Source of the DNA: Mytilus californianus
Lineage: Eukaryota > Mollusca > Bivalvia > Mytilida > Mytilidae
DNA length: 64,000 bases
NCBI RefSeq assembly: GCF_021869535.1
Contig: NW_026262734.1
Span: 73,346,339-73,410,338, forward strand
Reading direction: 5' to 3'
In this document: in pieces, positions 11,933 to 25,019 of the stretch
How the letters are laid out: each line of letters opens with the position of its first letter
How positions within the stretch are numbered: the first letter of the stretch is position 1
The notes under the pieces: model-generated
The model's input: the letters and a program-made list of their open reading frames with translations, nothing else
The model's database searches: none
Told to the model about the DNA's origin: nothing
Made by a program: the position numbers and the translations under genes

Positions 11933-12007
11933 CATTGTGATTAAGCATGATATTTGTCTGAGAAAAGGTTTTGAAGTGATGTAGAGAAGCTGTAATAACA
12001 CCCCTTA

Positions 12008-13238
12008 TAGTGTTCCAGCTAGGATTTCAAAAGGGCAGGGTGCCAATCCTGAATAAAAAGGGCATTTAACGAGTGATATGATAATATGAAAAGCGCATGT
12101 TTTAATAAAGATTATAATCAAACATTGTTTGTTCATTGAATCACTGGTTATATATATATACAAGAACAACATCATTAGCCCAGAGAAAAACTATCTTTCT
12201 ACTTTTTAGGATGAAAACTTATCAAGCAGCTTGGCACACAAGTTTTAAATCATTGCTTGGCACAGTTAAGCTTTATATGCAGTATTTTTTGAAAAGTGTC
12301 CTGCTTCATTCTGTTTCTTTGGTCTGACACACTTTACAAGTTTCACCTTTCTACCTTTTCTGTGCTTAATGGCAATACATGCTACAGCACAAAACAGCTG
12401 TAAATGCACAATGTTAGGATATAGTGAACAGTGAAAATTTGGATTGAAAATAAAAAATACAGAAAAAGATGACCAAGGCACCCTACCAACCTCTTTAACT
12501 TTTACCATAACTCAAAACACCTAAACATATAAATTCTAAAGCCAGAAGTATGAAGACATATTTTATAATATCTTAGTAGGTTACTCAATGCTAGGAAAAA
12601 ATAAGATTGAGTTATCTTTCTTTATTTGGGTGTGCTCCTTCTTTGGAGGATAATAAACAGTATGTAGAAGATGTAAATACGATCAACAATATGGCGGCCG
12701 ATTTTGTTATTTTCGTATAAAAAATGAAGGCAGTCAATGAAAAATACGTCTTAATTTGCTATTTATTTCACGGAAAACAATAAGCGCAATGTTTTTAACG
12801 AGTTGATTATGGTTTTCGACTTTCTGTCAATTACGTTTTCTCCATGAAACTACGGTAAACATTGATAATTGTGCCCAAGTTGTATGAACATTTCTTCAAG
12901 TTCACAATTAAGACAAATGCCGACTGACCGATTCTATTTGAATGAATTAATGTTGATGATCATTAAATGACCCATCCGATAAACGGATTACCTATAACAA
13001 CAGATTATGACACCTGTTGTAACCGTTGATTAGCTTGGGATTGTAAACAAAGTCATATATATATACTTGTCGCCAGGTAAATTTTCGTAATTGGCTGATC
13101 ATATCAATACGAACAAAATAATATACCAATCGATCTTCAAAAAAGGCAGGGCGCCCTGCAAACTGTAAAAAGGGCACAGGGCGACACTCGGGAAAGGGCG
13201 GCGGACTGCCCTGTGAAAACAACCTAGCTGGAACACTG
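12008..13238. mobile_element. 1.2 kb TIR element (AGTGTTCCAGCTAGG ends)
   Basis: AGTGTTCCAGCTAGG at 12,009 is mirrored by CCTAGCTGGAACACT ending at 13,237. Both sides are flanked by CCTTA (12,003-12,007 and 13,239-13,243), a possible 5-bp target duplication. A related uninterrupted sequence (GCTGTAATAACAAGGCTTAG) near 11,370 shows what the empty site may look like. No transposase is seen. A YY1-like AATATGGCGGCC motif lies near 12,690. Confidence 0.65.
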
Positions 13239-13410
13239 CCTTAGTTATTACAGGCATATTTTTTCTGTACTATGCATGATTGTCATACTATGAACTGTTA
13301 TATCCTTCTTTAACAAAACAAAGGATGTATATCATGTATATTGCCCCTTTGAAACATGTAACATACATATGTTATCATACTTTTTGGATTTTTTAGTCCA
13401 CAATAACAAA

Positions 13411-14197
13411 TAGATATAAGAAGATGTGGTATGAGTGCCAATGAGACAACTCTCCATCCAAGTCAAAATTTATAAAAGTAAACCATTATAGGTCACAGTA
13501 CGGTCTTCAACACAGAGCCTTGGCTCACACCGAACAGTAAGCTATAAAGGGCCCCAAAAAATTACAAGTGTAAAACCATTCAAACGGGAAAACCAACCGT
13601 CTAATCTATATAAAAAACGAGAAATGAGAAACACTTATGAACAACATCAACAAACAACAACTACTGAACATCAGATTCCTGACTTAGGACAGGTGCAAAC
13701 AAATGCAGTGGGTTTAAACGTTTTAATGGTACCAAACCTTAACCCTTTTTCTGAAACAATAGTGTAACATCACAACATAGAAAGACACACTATAAAATAT
13801 CAACTGAAATAGCTTAACTCAATCAAAGGACATATTAACACCATTGAACATACACTGAACAAATAAATTTGACCTATGACACAATGTAAAATACAAAATA
13901 AATAAACTAAGGGAAGAATAATAAAAGTAACATGTTATATCGGTAAGAAATGTTAAACAATAAAAGAAAAACAATATGCTCGAACAAAAATATCAGCCAT
14001 TTGCAAAAACTTTAAACACAGGTAAATGAAAATAATTTTATTGTTAGGTATACGTGTACAGTACCAATAGAGAAAGGAAATATTTTTACAAAATAAATAA
14101 TTTTGATGTTCATAGTACGAAGTAAAAATTTATAGTTATACCAAACACTTATCAAAGCTGGTATATAGACCAGATATAACATTAAATAACAAATAAG
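13411..14197 (+). repeat. Mussel dispersed repeat, left part
   Basis: It starts GATATAAGAAGATGTGGTAT, followed by GCCAATGAGACAACTCTCCA and CAGTACGGTCTTCAACACAG. This opening recurs in truncated form at about 2,960, 40,760, 41,190, 41,370, 63,650 and 63,898. Here it runs on for ~790 bp and is broken by composite repeat B. The sequence at 18,031 plausibly continues it. Confidence 0.6.
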
Positions 14198-16610
14198 ATG
14201 CTTCGCTGGGCGCAGCTTGATACGACCGCAGAGGTCGAACCCTGAACAGTTGGGGCAAGTATGGACACAACATTCAAGCTTGATACAGCTCTGAATTTGG
14301 ATTGTGATTAAATATTTGACACAGCATAGGTTTCTGACACAGAAAGAATGTGGTCTAAGAACTTCAATTTTTTTAATTTACCTATTATGGTCCAATGTCC
14401 AAAATCAAAATACATGGTTAGATTCAGCATATCAAAGAACCCCATATATTCAATTTTTGTTGAAATCAAACAAAGTTTAATTTTGGACCCCAATTTGGAC
14501 CAACTTGAAAACTTGGCCAAAAATCTAAAATCTAAATACATGTTTAGATTCAGCATATCAAAGAACCCCATATATTCAATTTTTGTTGAAATCAAATAAA
14601 GTTTAATTTTGTTGGACCCCAACTTGGACCAACTTGAAAACTGGGCTCATAATCAAAAATCTAAACACATGTTTAGATTCAGCATATAAAGAACCCCAAA
14701 AATTCAATTTTTGTTAAAATCAAACTAAGTTTAATTTTGGACCCTTTTGACCTCAATATGAACCAATTTGATAGCGGGCCCACAAATAAAAAATCTAAAT
14801 ACAAGGTAAGATTCAGCATATCAAAGAACCCCATATATTCAATTTTTGTTGAAATCAAACAAAGTTTAATTTTGGACCCCAGTTTGGACCAAATTGAAAA
14901 CTGGGCCAAAAATCTAAAATCTAAATACATGTTTAGATTCAGCATATCAAAGAACCCCATATATTCAATTTTTGTTGAAATCAAACAAAGTTTAATTTTG
15001 GACCCCAACTTGGACCAACTTGAAAACTGGGCCCATAATCAAAAATCTAAACACATGTTTAGATTCAGCATATCAAAGAACCCCAAGAATTCAATTTTTG
15101 TTAAAATCAAACTAAGTTTAATTTTGGACCCTTTGGACCTTAATGTAGACCAATTTAAAAAACGGGACCCAAAATTAAAAATCTAAATACACGGTTAGAT
15201 TTGGCATATCAAAGAACCCCAATAATTCAATTTTTGATGAAATCAAACAAAGTTTAATTTTGGACCCTTTTGACCTCAATATGAACCAATTTGATAGCGG
15301 GGTCCACAAATAAAAAATCTAAATACATGGTTAGATTCAGCATATCAAAGAACCCCATATATTCAATTTTTGTTGAAATCAAACAAAGTTTAATTTTGGA
15401 CCCCAATTTGGACCAACTTGAAAACTGGGCCAAAAATCAAAAAATCTAAATACATGTTTAGATTCAGCATATCAAAGAACCCCATATATTCAATTTTTGT
15501 TAAAATCAAACAAATTTTAATTTTGGACCCTTTGGACCTTAATTTAATGTAGACCAATTTGAAAACTGGATCCAAAATTAAAAATCTAAATACATCGTTA
15601 GATTCGGCATAACAAATAAATAAATGTGGTCAAAGATTTTACAAATCTAATGCGCCATACTGTGCAATTAAAGATTACTTCTTGAAATTTTTCAATATTT
15701 TAAATTTGAAAAAAAAAATAATATTTGAAGAATAATTCTTTTTAATTTCTGAAATCTGAAATGAGAAAAAATTGACCCCCCACAATTTCTTTTTACCCCC
15801 CCCCCCCCCATTTTTTCCCCCAAACCATAATTACCCATTTAAATTTACCATAGTGCTAACTTAATCTATTTTATAATAGAATTTAAAATATAGTGTCAAA
15901 TCTTTCATATGGATTTTTTCGTAAAAAAAAAAGATGCAACATTTGCAGATATTTTTACTGGTCTTCCTTTATAAATATGCATTTCTTTAAACATTATTTA
16001 AAAGCAGTGTAAGGGAAGTAACCAAAACGTTGTATTTGGATTACCTCCCTTACACTGTTTTAAATTATTTTAATTGTTCATTAACCATTACTTTATACAT
16101 AATTTAAAAGCAGTGTAAGGGAGATAATTTCAATGATGTATTTGATTTATCTCCCTTACACTGCTTTAAATTATGTTTTGTACTAAAGTATTTGTCCATT
16201 AACCAGGACAACCTTGTTTTTCCCCCTTTTTTGCCCCTAATTCTTAAACGGTTTGAGCCATAACCCCTCAAAGCAAATCCTAACCATCCCTTTGTCGTAT
16301 GGAAACTTGTAGTATAATTTCAGAGAGATCCATACACCGTTCCACAGTTATTGTCTGGAAACTAGAAAATGCTTATTTTTGGCCCCTTTTTGGCCCCTAA
16401 TTCCTTAACTGTTGGTACCATAACCCCCAAAATCAATCCCCACCTTCCTTTTGTTGTATTAAACCTTATGGTAAAATTTCATAGAGATCCATTCACTTTA
16501 ACTAAAGTTAGAGTGCGAAAACTAATGCGTCTTCGGACGACGACGACGCCGACGACGCCAACGTCATACCAATATACGACCACAAAAATTTTTTTGCGGT
16601 CATATAAAAA
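14198..16610 (+). repeat. Mussel composite repeat, copy B
   Basis: It has the same order as copy A: head ATGCTTCGCTGGGCGCAGC (one G shorter), no nested transposon at the AACA site, about nine tandem units (14,405-15,620), poly-C run near 15,800, two hairpins (about 15,990-16,070 and 16,098-16,178), a short ACG run and the terminal GCGGTCATATAAAAA. Confidence 0.8.
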
Positions 16611-18030
16611 CAGGACCCAAAATTAAAAATCTAAATACACGGTTAGATTTGGCATATCAAAGAACCCCAATAATTCAATTTTTGATGAAATCAAACAAAG
16701 TTTAATTTTGGACCCTTTTGACCTCAATATGAACCAATTTGATAGCGGGGTCCACAAATAAAAAATCTAAATACATGGTTTGATTCAGCATATCAAAGAA
16801 CCCCATATATTCAATTTTTGTTGACATGGTTGAAATCAAACAAAGTTTAATTTTGGACCCAATTTGGACCAACTTGAAAACTGGGCCAAAAATCAAAAAT
16901 CTAAATACATGTTTAGATTCAGCATATCAAAGAACCCCATATATTCAATTTTAGTCAAAATCAAACAAAGTTTAATTTTGGACCCTTTGGACCTTAATGT
17001 AGACCAATTAGAAAACTAGACCCAAAATTAAAAATCTAAATACATGGTTAGATTCGGCATAACAAATAAATAAATGTGGTCAAAGATTTTACAAATCTAA
17101 TGCGCCATACTGTGCAATTAAAGATTACTTCTTGAAATTTTTCAATATTTGAAATTTGAAAAAAAAATAATATTTGAAGAATAATTCTTTTTAATTTCTG
17201 AAATCTGAAATGAGAAAAAATTGACCCCCCACAATTTCTTTTTACAAATTTCCAATGGAGTTTGCAACCATAATTACTCATTTAAATTTACCATAGTGCT
17301 AACTTAATCTATTTTATAATAGAATTTAAAATATAGTGTCAAATCTTTCATATGGATTTTTTTGTAAAAAAAAAAGATGCAACATTTGCAGATATTTTTA
17401 CTGGTCTTCCTTTATAAATATGCATTTCTTTAAACATAATTTAAAAGCAGTGTAAGGGAAGTAACCAAAACGTTGTATTTGGATTACCTCCCTTACACTG
17501 TTTTAAATTATCTTAATTGTTCATTAACCATTACTTTATACATAATTTAAAAGCAGTGTAAGGGAGATAATTTCAATGATGTATTTGATTTATCTCCCTT
17601 ACACTGCTTTAAATTATGTTTTGTACTAAAGTATTTGTCCATTAACCAGGACAACCTTGTTTTTCCCCTTTTTTTGCCCCTAATTCCTAAACGGTTTGAG
17701 CCATAACCCCCCAAAGCAAATCCTAACCATCCCTTTGTGGTATGGAAACTTGTAGTATAATTTCAGAGAGATCCATACACCGTTCCACAGTTATTGCCTG
17801 GAAACTAGAAAATGCTTATTTTTGGCCCCTTTTTGGCCCCTAATTCCTTAACTGTTGGTACCATAAGCCCCATAATCGATCCCCACCTTCCTTTTGTGGT
17901 ATTGAACCTTATGGTAAAATTTCAAAGAGATCCATTCACTTAAACTAAAGTTAGAGTGCCAAAACCAATGTGTCTTCGGACGACGACGCCGGACGACGAC
18001 AACGTCATACCAATATACGACCGCAAAAAA
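16611..18030 (+). repeat. Composite repeat copy C (partial, tandem to B)
   Basis: Directly after the end of B, sequence resumes inside the tandem array (CAGGACCCAAAATTAAAAAT) and runs through a second complete tail with two hairpins (about 17,437-17,513 and 17,541-17,621), to GACGACGACAACGTCATACC and ATATACGACCGCA. The head is missing. A B-C unequal exchange is the simplest reading. Confidence 0.75.
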
Positions 18031-18338
18031 TCAATACAATTAGTATCAACAGGTCAAATAAACAAGAAAGTACGATTTGAGAGTACTCGCAGTTACTGAC
18101 AGCGAGTTAAAAGCCAAAACAATTAATAATAAAAAATCATGCATCAGAGACTAAAATCAACTAAAACACATCCCAGGGATTTAGTATTTTAACGTCATGG
18201 ACAGTCAAAGAAGACATGACTAGTGAAATGCCAAAAATAAATGTATCGACAGACAGTAGGATAGTTAGTTTAACCTCTTTATAGATCTAAACGAACGTGG
18301 GTGTGTCTTTATACATCCCACTTGAAAAAAATACAAAT
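18031..18338 (+). repeat. Mussel dispersed repeat, continuation
   Basis: AATCAATACAATTAGTATCA onward resumes the non-composite repeat that was broken at 14,197. It leads into the reverse-transcriptase-like fragment on the opposite strand. The join is inferred from position; no unbroken copy is present in the window. Confidence 0.4.
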
Positions 18339-18750
18339 TTAGTTATGTTTTAATTTGCTGATGACAAAATCGATATTAGTGCCAATGTAAACTATATTCA
18401 AAGATCTAATTACAACATTGGTAAGATAACCTTTACTAATAAGTTTGTTTAAAGGTTCGATGAGTTTACACGGATCACATAGTGATTTCCGCGCTTTAAG
18501 TACAATATTACTGTAAAATTTAGGATGTGAAATACCGTTTTTAATCAGTTTTCTACAAGTACAGCCAAATTTACTAATCAAATCTTTGTATCTATGAAAG
18601 AACTTAGCAAAAGTTTTACGTAATTTATGGTAACGAAGTCCTTGATTTAATAATTTACCAGTGATGCATTGATTACGTTCGTTAAAATCTATGACATGTA
18701 TGTTATTTTTCTCTAATAACCCTATAGAGTTATACCCTTGACTGTCTTAT
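18339..18750 (-). pseudogene. Reverse-transcriptase element ORF, C-terminal fragment
   Basis: One frame stays open for about 135 codons, from a TAA near 18,750 to the stop at 18,339. It contains FNERNQCITGKLLNQGLRYH followed by KLRKTFAKFFHRYKDLISKF and a Cys-rich tail. The pattern 'KLLNQG...LRKTFxKFxxRY' is one I associate with the region after the reverse-transcriptase domain in an RT element common in bivalves. The catalytic domain itself (YxDD) is not present, so this is a 5'-truncated remnant. A related 3' piece lies at 41,484-41,956. The family name is uncertain, so none is given. Confidence 0.4.
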
Positions 18751-18759
18751 ATCTTAATA

Positions 18760-20890
18760 CATGTATAATACTTCTATGATGATACAATACAAAATCACAA
18801 AAACAACAATACTAGAAGACAGTTTTATACCTATATTGTTAACGATACTTGTATACCAGTATTGTGATCGCCATGTTCAGGTACTCCAATATCAGTATGA
18901 ATAAACGAAGGATAGTGCAATCACTGCAATGTACATGATGTAGTGAGGGTTCAGTGCTCTAGGATTCCCATTTCCCATCACCCATGAAAAGTGAATTTCA
19001 GTCACGGGAAAGTGTATTTCAAATGTGAACTTCACCATGGGCAAGTAAAAAATTATGATTGGTGGAAATTTAATTTATCCTTAATGGTAGTACGTTCGTT
19101 TATTGATATAACACTTTAATCCGTAAAAGCACTTTGTCTACTGACTGTTAATTGTAACAAATTACTGTTCAAACATCGCCAATCTTTATTAAATTATTGT
19201 TTTCATTTGGGAAACATAAAACATAAAACTTGGTTGCATCAGGAAAATGCTCAGAAAAATCATGAATAAAAAAATCATTATAGAAAATCTGGGAAAGTAA
19301 TTTGTCTACTACTACTCTCCCTTGGAAAGTTGGAATAAGTGCAAAATCCTAGAGAACTGCAGATTGTTATAAATTTGAACTCCTGTTAAAACTAAGTCGT
19401 AAAATCCCCCTCACTTTTATATACAGAGCTCCAAATAAGCTGCGTATTTGTGTGATTATGCAATAAAAACAATTGAAAACCCAAGGCCACAATTAAAAAT
19501 ATTTCAGTTTGCCCAAACCCGACCCATGATGACTGGGTGTGGGTAGGTAGGTAGGCAAATTCTTTTTTTTTTATCAGAAATTGCATGAAAATATTAAAAC
19601 AGTATATCTTTTTTTTCCGTCAAACCTTTGTAGAGACAATCAAAAGCCATGAAAAACTGTCTGCCATTTTCACATGTTTTACTTCTTTACAGGGATGTCA
19701 CTAGGTTTTGAAGTAGCAGGATTAATAATTAAAGTAGCAGCAAGGATTGCGGACATCATAGACGTCCGGTGCGACGAGCTCGTCGCCCATCACGGCGAGG
19801 TTTTTTTTTCTAAAATGGTGCAAAAATCCTGCATTCCGGGGGCTCCTGAACTCTAATTTAGTCCTAATCAAACACCATTTTTTTTAATGATGATAAGGTA
19901 AATGAGCAGCAAGATGGTCACATATTTTCTATAAAGTTGATCACATAAATATTATTATCACTATAACAAGACTTTCAGCTAACAAGTAGTTGAAGTTGTT
20001 TGAGGAAAATGATGAAGGATGACTCTGTAAGACATGGTGATCATTCAGGAAAAGATTCAAATTTGATCTTATTAGTTGAAAATATTTTTAGTTTAACTGT
20101 AGACATGCAATTATTCAAATAATTCGAACCCATAGACATTTTTTTTTATTTCTCAGTATTAATAATTTCACATACTTATTACAATAAATCAAATGATGAA
20201 TTGGACTGTTGCAGGCAAAAAGGTGAGTCTTTAAGGATGTACTTTGGTGAAATTAGAAAAATGTAGAATTTAAAATTGATACTATAATTCAGAAGACTTC
20301 AAGAGCATTTAAGTTAAGAAGCAAACTAATGGAAAGAGAAGAAATCTACAATCTGCTTAAATTTTGGTATATGACCTTTTATGAGTTATTAATTGAAGTA
20401 TTATATATGGAAAAAAAATGGGGGTCATGGGGCAAAATATTTTACCCTGTATCGTAGGAAAAAACAAGAGTCCAAACATCTGACAGAAATTCCAAAACCT
20501 GACCTACAAGTAAGTACATCCTAAAATGCATAATCATGCAGGGCTCACACTTCTTCAGAGTCATAGGGAGAAGTGACTTCTCTTTTTGAAACTGATAGGG
20601 AGAAGTGCTCCTTTGCACACTGTGCTACAATGTTTGGTTTTTACTACCTATACGGATTTCGGTCATAGCTGGTCCGTTTCCGATCCATAGTTAGAAAACA
20701 GTTAATGGCGGACGAAGAAATTTACAAAAATAAACGATGTTTGACAAGCTATTTGGAAAGGAATATAACGTTTTTAATGCAATAAATGGATTAAACATTT
20801 ACTGGAGGCAATTTTTATCACGTTCAAATGAAGTAACAAACTTATTTTGTCGCCGAAAGTTAGATTGTGTAACAAGTACCGGAAGTGAAT
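18760..20890. other. Stretch without recognised genes
   Basis: AT-rich DNA with only short, unrelated open frames. The frame at 19,674-19,856 lies beside a locally GC-richer patch (GACGAGCTCGTCGCCCATCA) but has no recognised domain. Confidence 0.4.
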
Positions 20891-20899
20891 GAAGTGATA

Positions 20900-21180
20900 A
20901 GGGAGCTACCATTTGATATTTATGGGGGGGCTAGGATGAAAAATTTTGTCCTGTATTTTTTTTTATTTGTAATCTCTGTCCTGCCTTTTTATTTTTCACT
21001 CTATTCGGTCCTGCCCTTTTTTTTTAGTTTCTCCTGACTTTTTTTTACATAAATTGTCATCCTGCCTTTTTTTTTTGCAAAGTGTCTCATCCTGCCTTTT
21101 TTTTTACTCAAAACTCCTGTCCTGCCTATTTTTTTCAAATTTCATCCTAGCCCCCCATAAAAATCAAATGGTAGCTCCCT
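20900..21180. mobile_element. 281-bp MITE with ~40-bp TIRs
   Basis: AGGGAGCTACCATTTGAT and then TTTATGGGGGGGCTAGGATG at the left are mirrored by CATCCTAGCCCCCCATAAAA and ATCAAATGGTAGCTCCCT at the right. The interior is a run of 'CCTGCC plus poly-T' modules. No clear target duplication. Confidence 0.75.
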
Positions 21181-21669
21181 AAAAAGTTGTCTTTTTATTA
21201 AATAATCTGCTTCACACTGTAAAGTCAATGCTTAAATCTCTGTTCTTCAGAAAATGAATCGTTTATGTCTGAATTTCTTTAATTATCAATGTTTCATCGA
21301 CTTGGTAAAAAATGAAAACTTTGTGAAAATATTATTTTTGACAATTTTGAAGTAGCCGGCGCCAAAGCAGAAGTAGCCGTTCGTTAAATCAGAAGATAAA
21401 AACCGAGAACATCGAATATTGATTAACTGCGTCTCTTACACGTTTTCTTTTAATCTTATTCACAGTTACTTTCAAACGCTAAGACGACGAACATTAAGTT
21501 TTATACGATGACGGAGCGGACACGAAAAAGATCAGAAAAAAAATTCTTCAAAAAAACGGCAAAAAAAGAATTTGAGTCGGCGGTTTTTTTTTGGGTCGGT
21601 CGCGTTTGGGCAAACATACAATATTTTTATTTTGGCCCAATTCAATTGACTATTGCAGCATTCAATAAA

Positions 21670-24482
21670 ATGCTTCGCTGGGGCGCAGCTTGATACGACC
21701 GCAGAGGTCGAACCCTGAACAGTTGGGGCAAGTATGGACACAACATTCAAGCTTGATACAGCTCTGAATTTGGATTGTTATTAAATATTTGACACAGCAT
21801 AGGTTTCTGACACAGAAAGAATGTGGTCTAAGAACTTGAATTTTTTTAATTTACCTATTATGGTCCAATGTCAAAAATCAAAATACATGGTTAGATTCAG
21901 CATATCAAAGAACCCCATATATTCAATTTTTGTTAAAATCAAACAAAGTTTAATTTTGGACCCCAACTTGGACAAACTTGAAAACTGGGCCCATAATCAA
22001 AAATCTAAACACATGTTTAGATTCAGCATATCAAAGAACCCCAAGAATTCAATTTTTACTAAAATGAAACTAAGTTTAATTTTGGACCCTTTGGACCTTA
22101 ATGTAGACCAATTTAAAAAACGGGACTTAAAATTAAAAATCTAAATACACGGTTAGATTTGGAATATCAAAGAACCCCAATAATTCAATTTTTGATGAAA
22201 TCAAACAAAGTTTAATTTTGGACCCTTTTGACCTCAATATGAACCAATTTGATAGCGGGGCCCACAAATAAAAATTCTAAATTCATGGTTAGATTCAGCA
22301 TATCAAAAAAAACCCATATATTCAATTTTTGTTGAAATCAAAAAAAGTTTAATTTTGGACCCCAACTTGGACAAACTTGAAAACTGGGCCCATAATCAAA
22401 AATCTAAACACATGTTTAGATTCAGCATATCAAAGAACCCCAAGAATTCAATTTTTGTTAAAATCAAACTAAGTTTAATTTTGGACCCTTTGGATCTCAA
22501 TGAAGACCAATTTAAAAAACGGGACCCAAATTAAAAATCTAAAAACACGGTTAGATTTGGCATATCAAAGAACCCCAATAATTCAATTTTCGATGAAATC
22601 AAACAAAGTTTAATTTTGGACCCTTTTGACCTCAATATGAACCAATTTGATAGCGGGGCCTACAAATAAAAAATCTAAATACATGGTTAGATTCAGCATA
22701 TCAAAGAACCTCATATATTCAATTTTTGTTGAAATCAAACAAAGTTTAATTTTGGACCCCAATTTGGACCAACTTGAAAACTGGGCCCATAATCAAAAAT
22801 CTAAATACATGTTTAGATTCAGCATATCAAAGAACCCCATATATTCAATTTTTGTTGAAATCAAACAAAGTTTAAATACTGGACCCTATCTTGGACCAAC
22901 TTGAAAACTGGGCCCATAATCAAAAATCTAAACACATGTTTAGATTCAGCAAATCAAAGAACCCCAAGAATTCAATTTTTGTTAAAATCAAAATAAGTTT
23001 AATTTTGGACCCTTTGGACCTCAATGTAGACCAATTTAAAAAACAGGACCCAAAATTAAAAACCTAAATACACGGTTAGATTTGGAATATCAAAGAACCC
23101 CAATAATTCAATTTTAGATGAAATCAAACAAAGTTTAATTTTGGACCCTTTTGACCTCAATATGAACCAATTAGATAACGGGGTCCACAAATAAAAAATC
23201 TAAATACATGGTTAGATTCAGCATATCAAAGAACCCCATATATTCAATTTTTGTTGAAATCAAACAAAGTTTAATTTTGGACCCCAATTTGGACCAACTT
23301 GAAAACTGGGCCAAAAATCAAAAATCTAAATACATGTTTAGATTCAGCATATCAAAGAACCTCATATATTCAATTTTTGCTAAAATCAAACAAAGTTTAA
23401 TTTTGGACCCTTTGGACATTAATGTAGACCAATTTGAAAACTGGACCCAAAATTAAAAATCTAAATACACTGTTAGATTCGGCATAACAAATAAATAAAT
23501 GTGATCAAAGATTTTACAAATCTAATGCGCCATACTGTGCAATTAAAGATTACTTCTTGAAATTTTTCAATATTTGAAATTTGAAAAAAAAATAATATTT
23601 GAAGAATAATTCTTTTTAATTTCTGAAATCTGAAATGAGAAAAAATTGGCCCCCCACAATTTCTTTTTATCCCCCCCCCCTTTTTCCCCCAAAAAAATTC
23701 TTTCCCTCAAGATATGGTCATAATCTCAATTCAAATTTCCAATGGAGTTGGCAACCATAATTACCCATTTAAATTTACCATAGTGCTAATTTAATCTATT
23801 TTATAATAGAATTAATAAAAATATAGTGTCAAATCTTTCATATGGATTTTTTTGTAAAAAAAAAAGATGAAAACATTTGCAGATATTTTTACTGGTCTTC
23901 CTTTATAAATATGCATTTCTTTAAACATAATTTAAAAGCAGTGTAAGGGAAGTAACCAAAACGTTGTATTTGGATTACCTCCCTTACACTGTTTTAGATT
24001 ATCTTTATTGTTCATTAACCATTACTTTATACATAATTTAAAAGCAGTGTAAGGGAGATAATTTCAATGATGTATTTGATTTATCTCCCTTACACTGCTT
24101 TAAATTATGTTTTGTACTAAAGTATTTGTCCATTAACCAGGAGAACCTTGTTTTTCCCCCTTTTTTGCCCCTAATTCCTAAACGGTTTGAGCCATAACCC
24201 CCCAAAGCAAATCCTAACCATCCCTTTGTGGTAGGGAAACTTGTAGTATAATTTCAGAGAGATCCATACACCGTTCCACAGTTATTGTCTGGAAACTAGA
24301 AAATGCTCATTTTTGGCCCCTTTTTGGCCCCTAATTCCTTAACTGTTGGTACCATAACCCCCAAAATCAATCCCAACCTTCCTTTTGTGGTATTTAACCT
24401 TATGGTCAAATTTCAAAAAGATCCATTCACTTAAACTAAAGTTAGAGTGCGAAAACCAATATGTATTCGGACGACGACGCCG

Positions 24483-24520
<38 letters not shown>

Positions 24521-24571
24521 CAACGTCATACCAATATACGACCACAAAATTTTTTTGCGGTCGTATAAAAA
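21670..24571 (+). repeat. Mussel composite repeat, copy D
   Basis: Full length (2,902 bp) with head, about 13 tandem units (21,880-23,490), poly-C tail, two hairpins (about 23,931-24,003 and 24,035-24,114), and the longest ACG microsatellite of the four copies (about 24,470-24,520). It shares rare variants with copy A (TTTAAATACTGGACCCTATC; GTTTAGATTCAGCAAATCAA), so A and D are the closest pair. Confidence 0.8.
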
Positions 24572-25019
24572 CCCAATACATTCAAAGGAAAACCTAATTA
24601 TATGTCAAAACTATGCGTTCTCAACCCTAATTGTCGATATCGTGTGCGTTATTTGCCCTAATCAATAAATTGTTGTCCCATAAATCTATTTTTGAAATAT
24701 TAGAAAATCAGAGTTGGGAAATCTACTTTTGTTCTAAAAATAGAGTGTTATATCTGGGTCCCTGTTGGAAGGAATTGTTTGTTACTCAAAGCTGTATCCC
24801 CGGTAAACATAAGGGACCAGTTTATTAAATTTTCTTTAGCAGACCATGAGTCGGAGAGGCAGAAAAAAAGCACCACTAGTAACAAAGTCGTATATTCTGT
24901 TGAACTATTTGATAACAGACCGCTGTGCGTAAGCACAAAAGTACGCAAGTCACATTATCAATTTCTTAATGGAAAAGGCGACAACTCCGAATATACAATG
25001 TACGTGACATTTTAGACGA

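Noticed and set aside
24779-25015. 78-codon frame with a plausible globular composition
   Set aside because: No recognised domain, no neighbours, and overlapping frames on both strands. It cannot be separated from chance.
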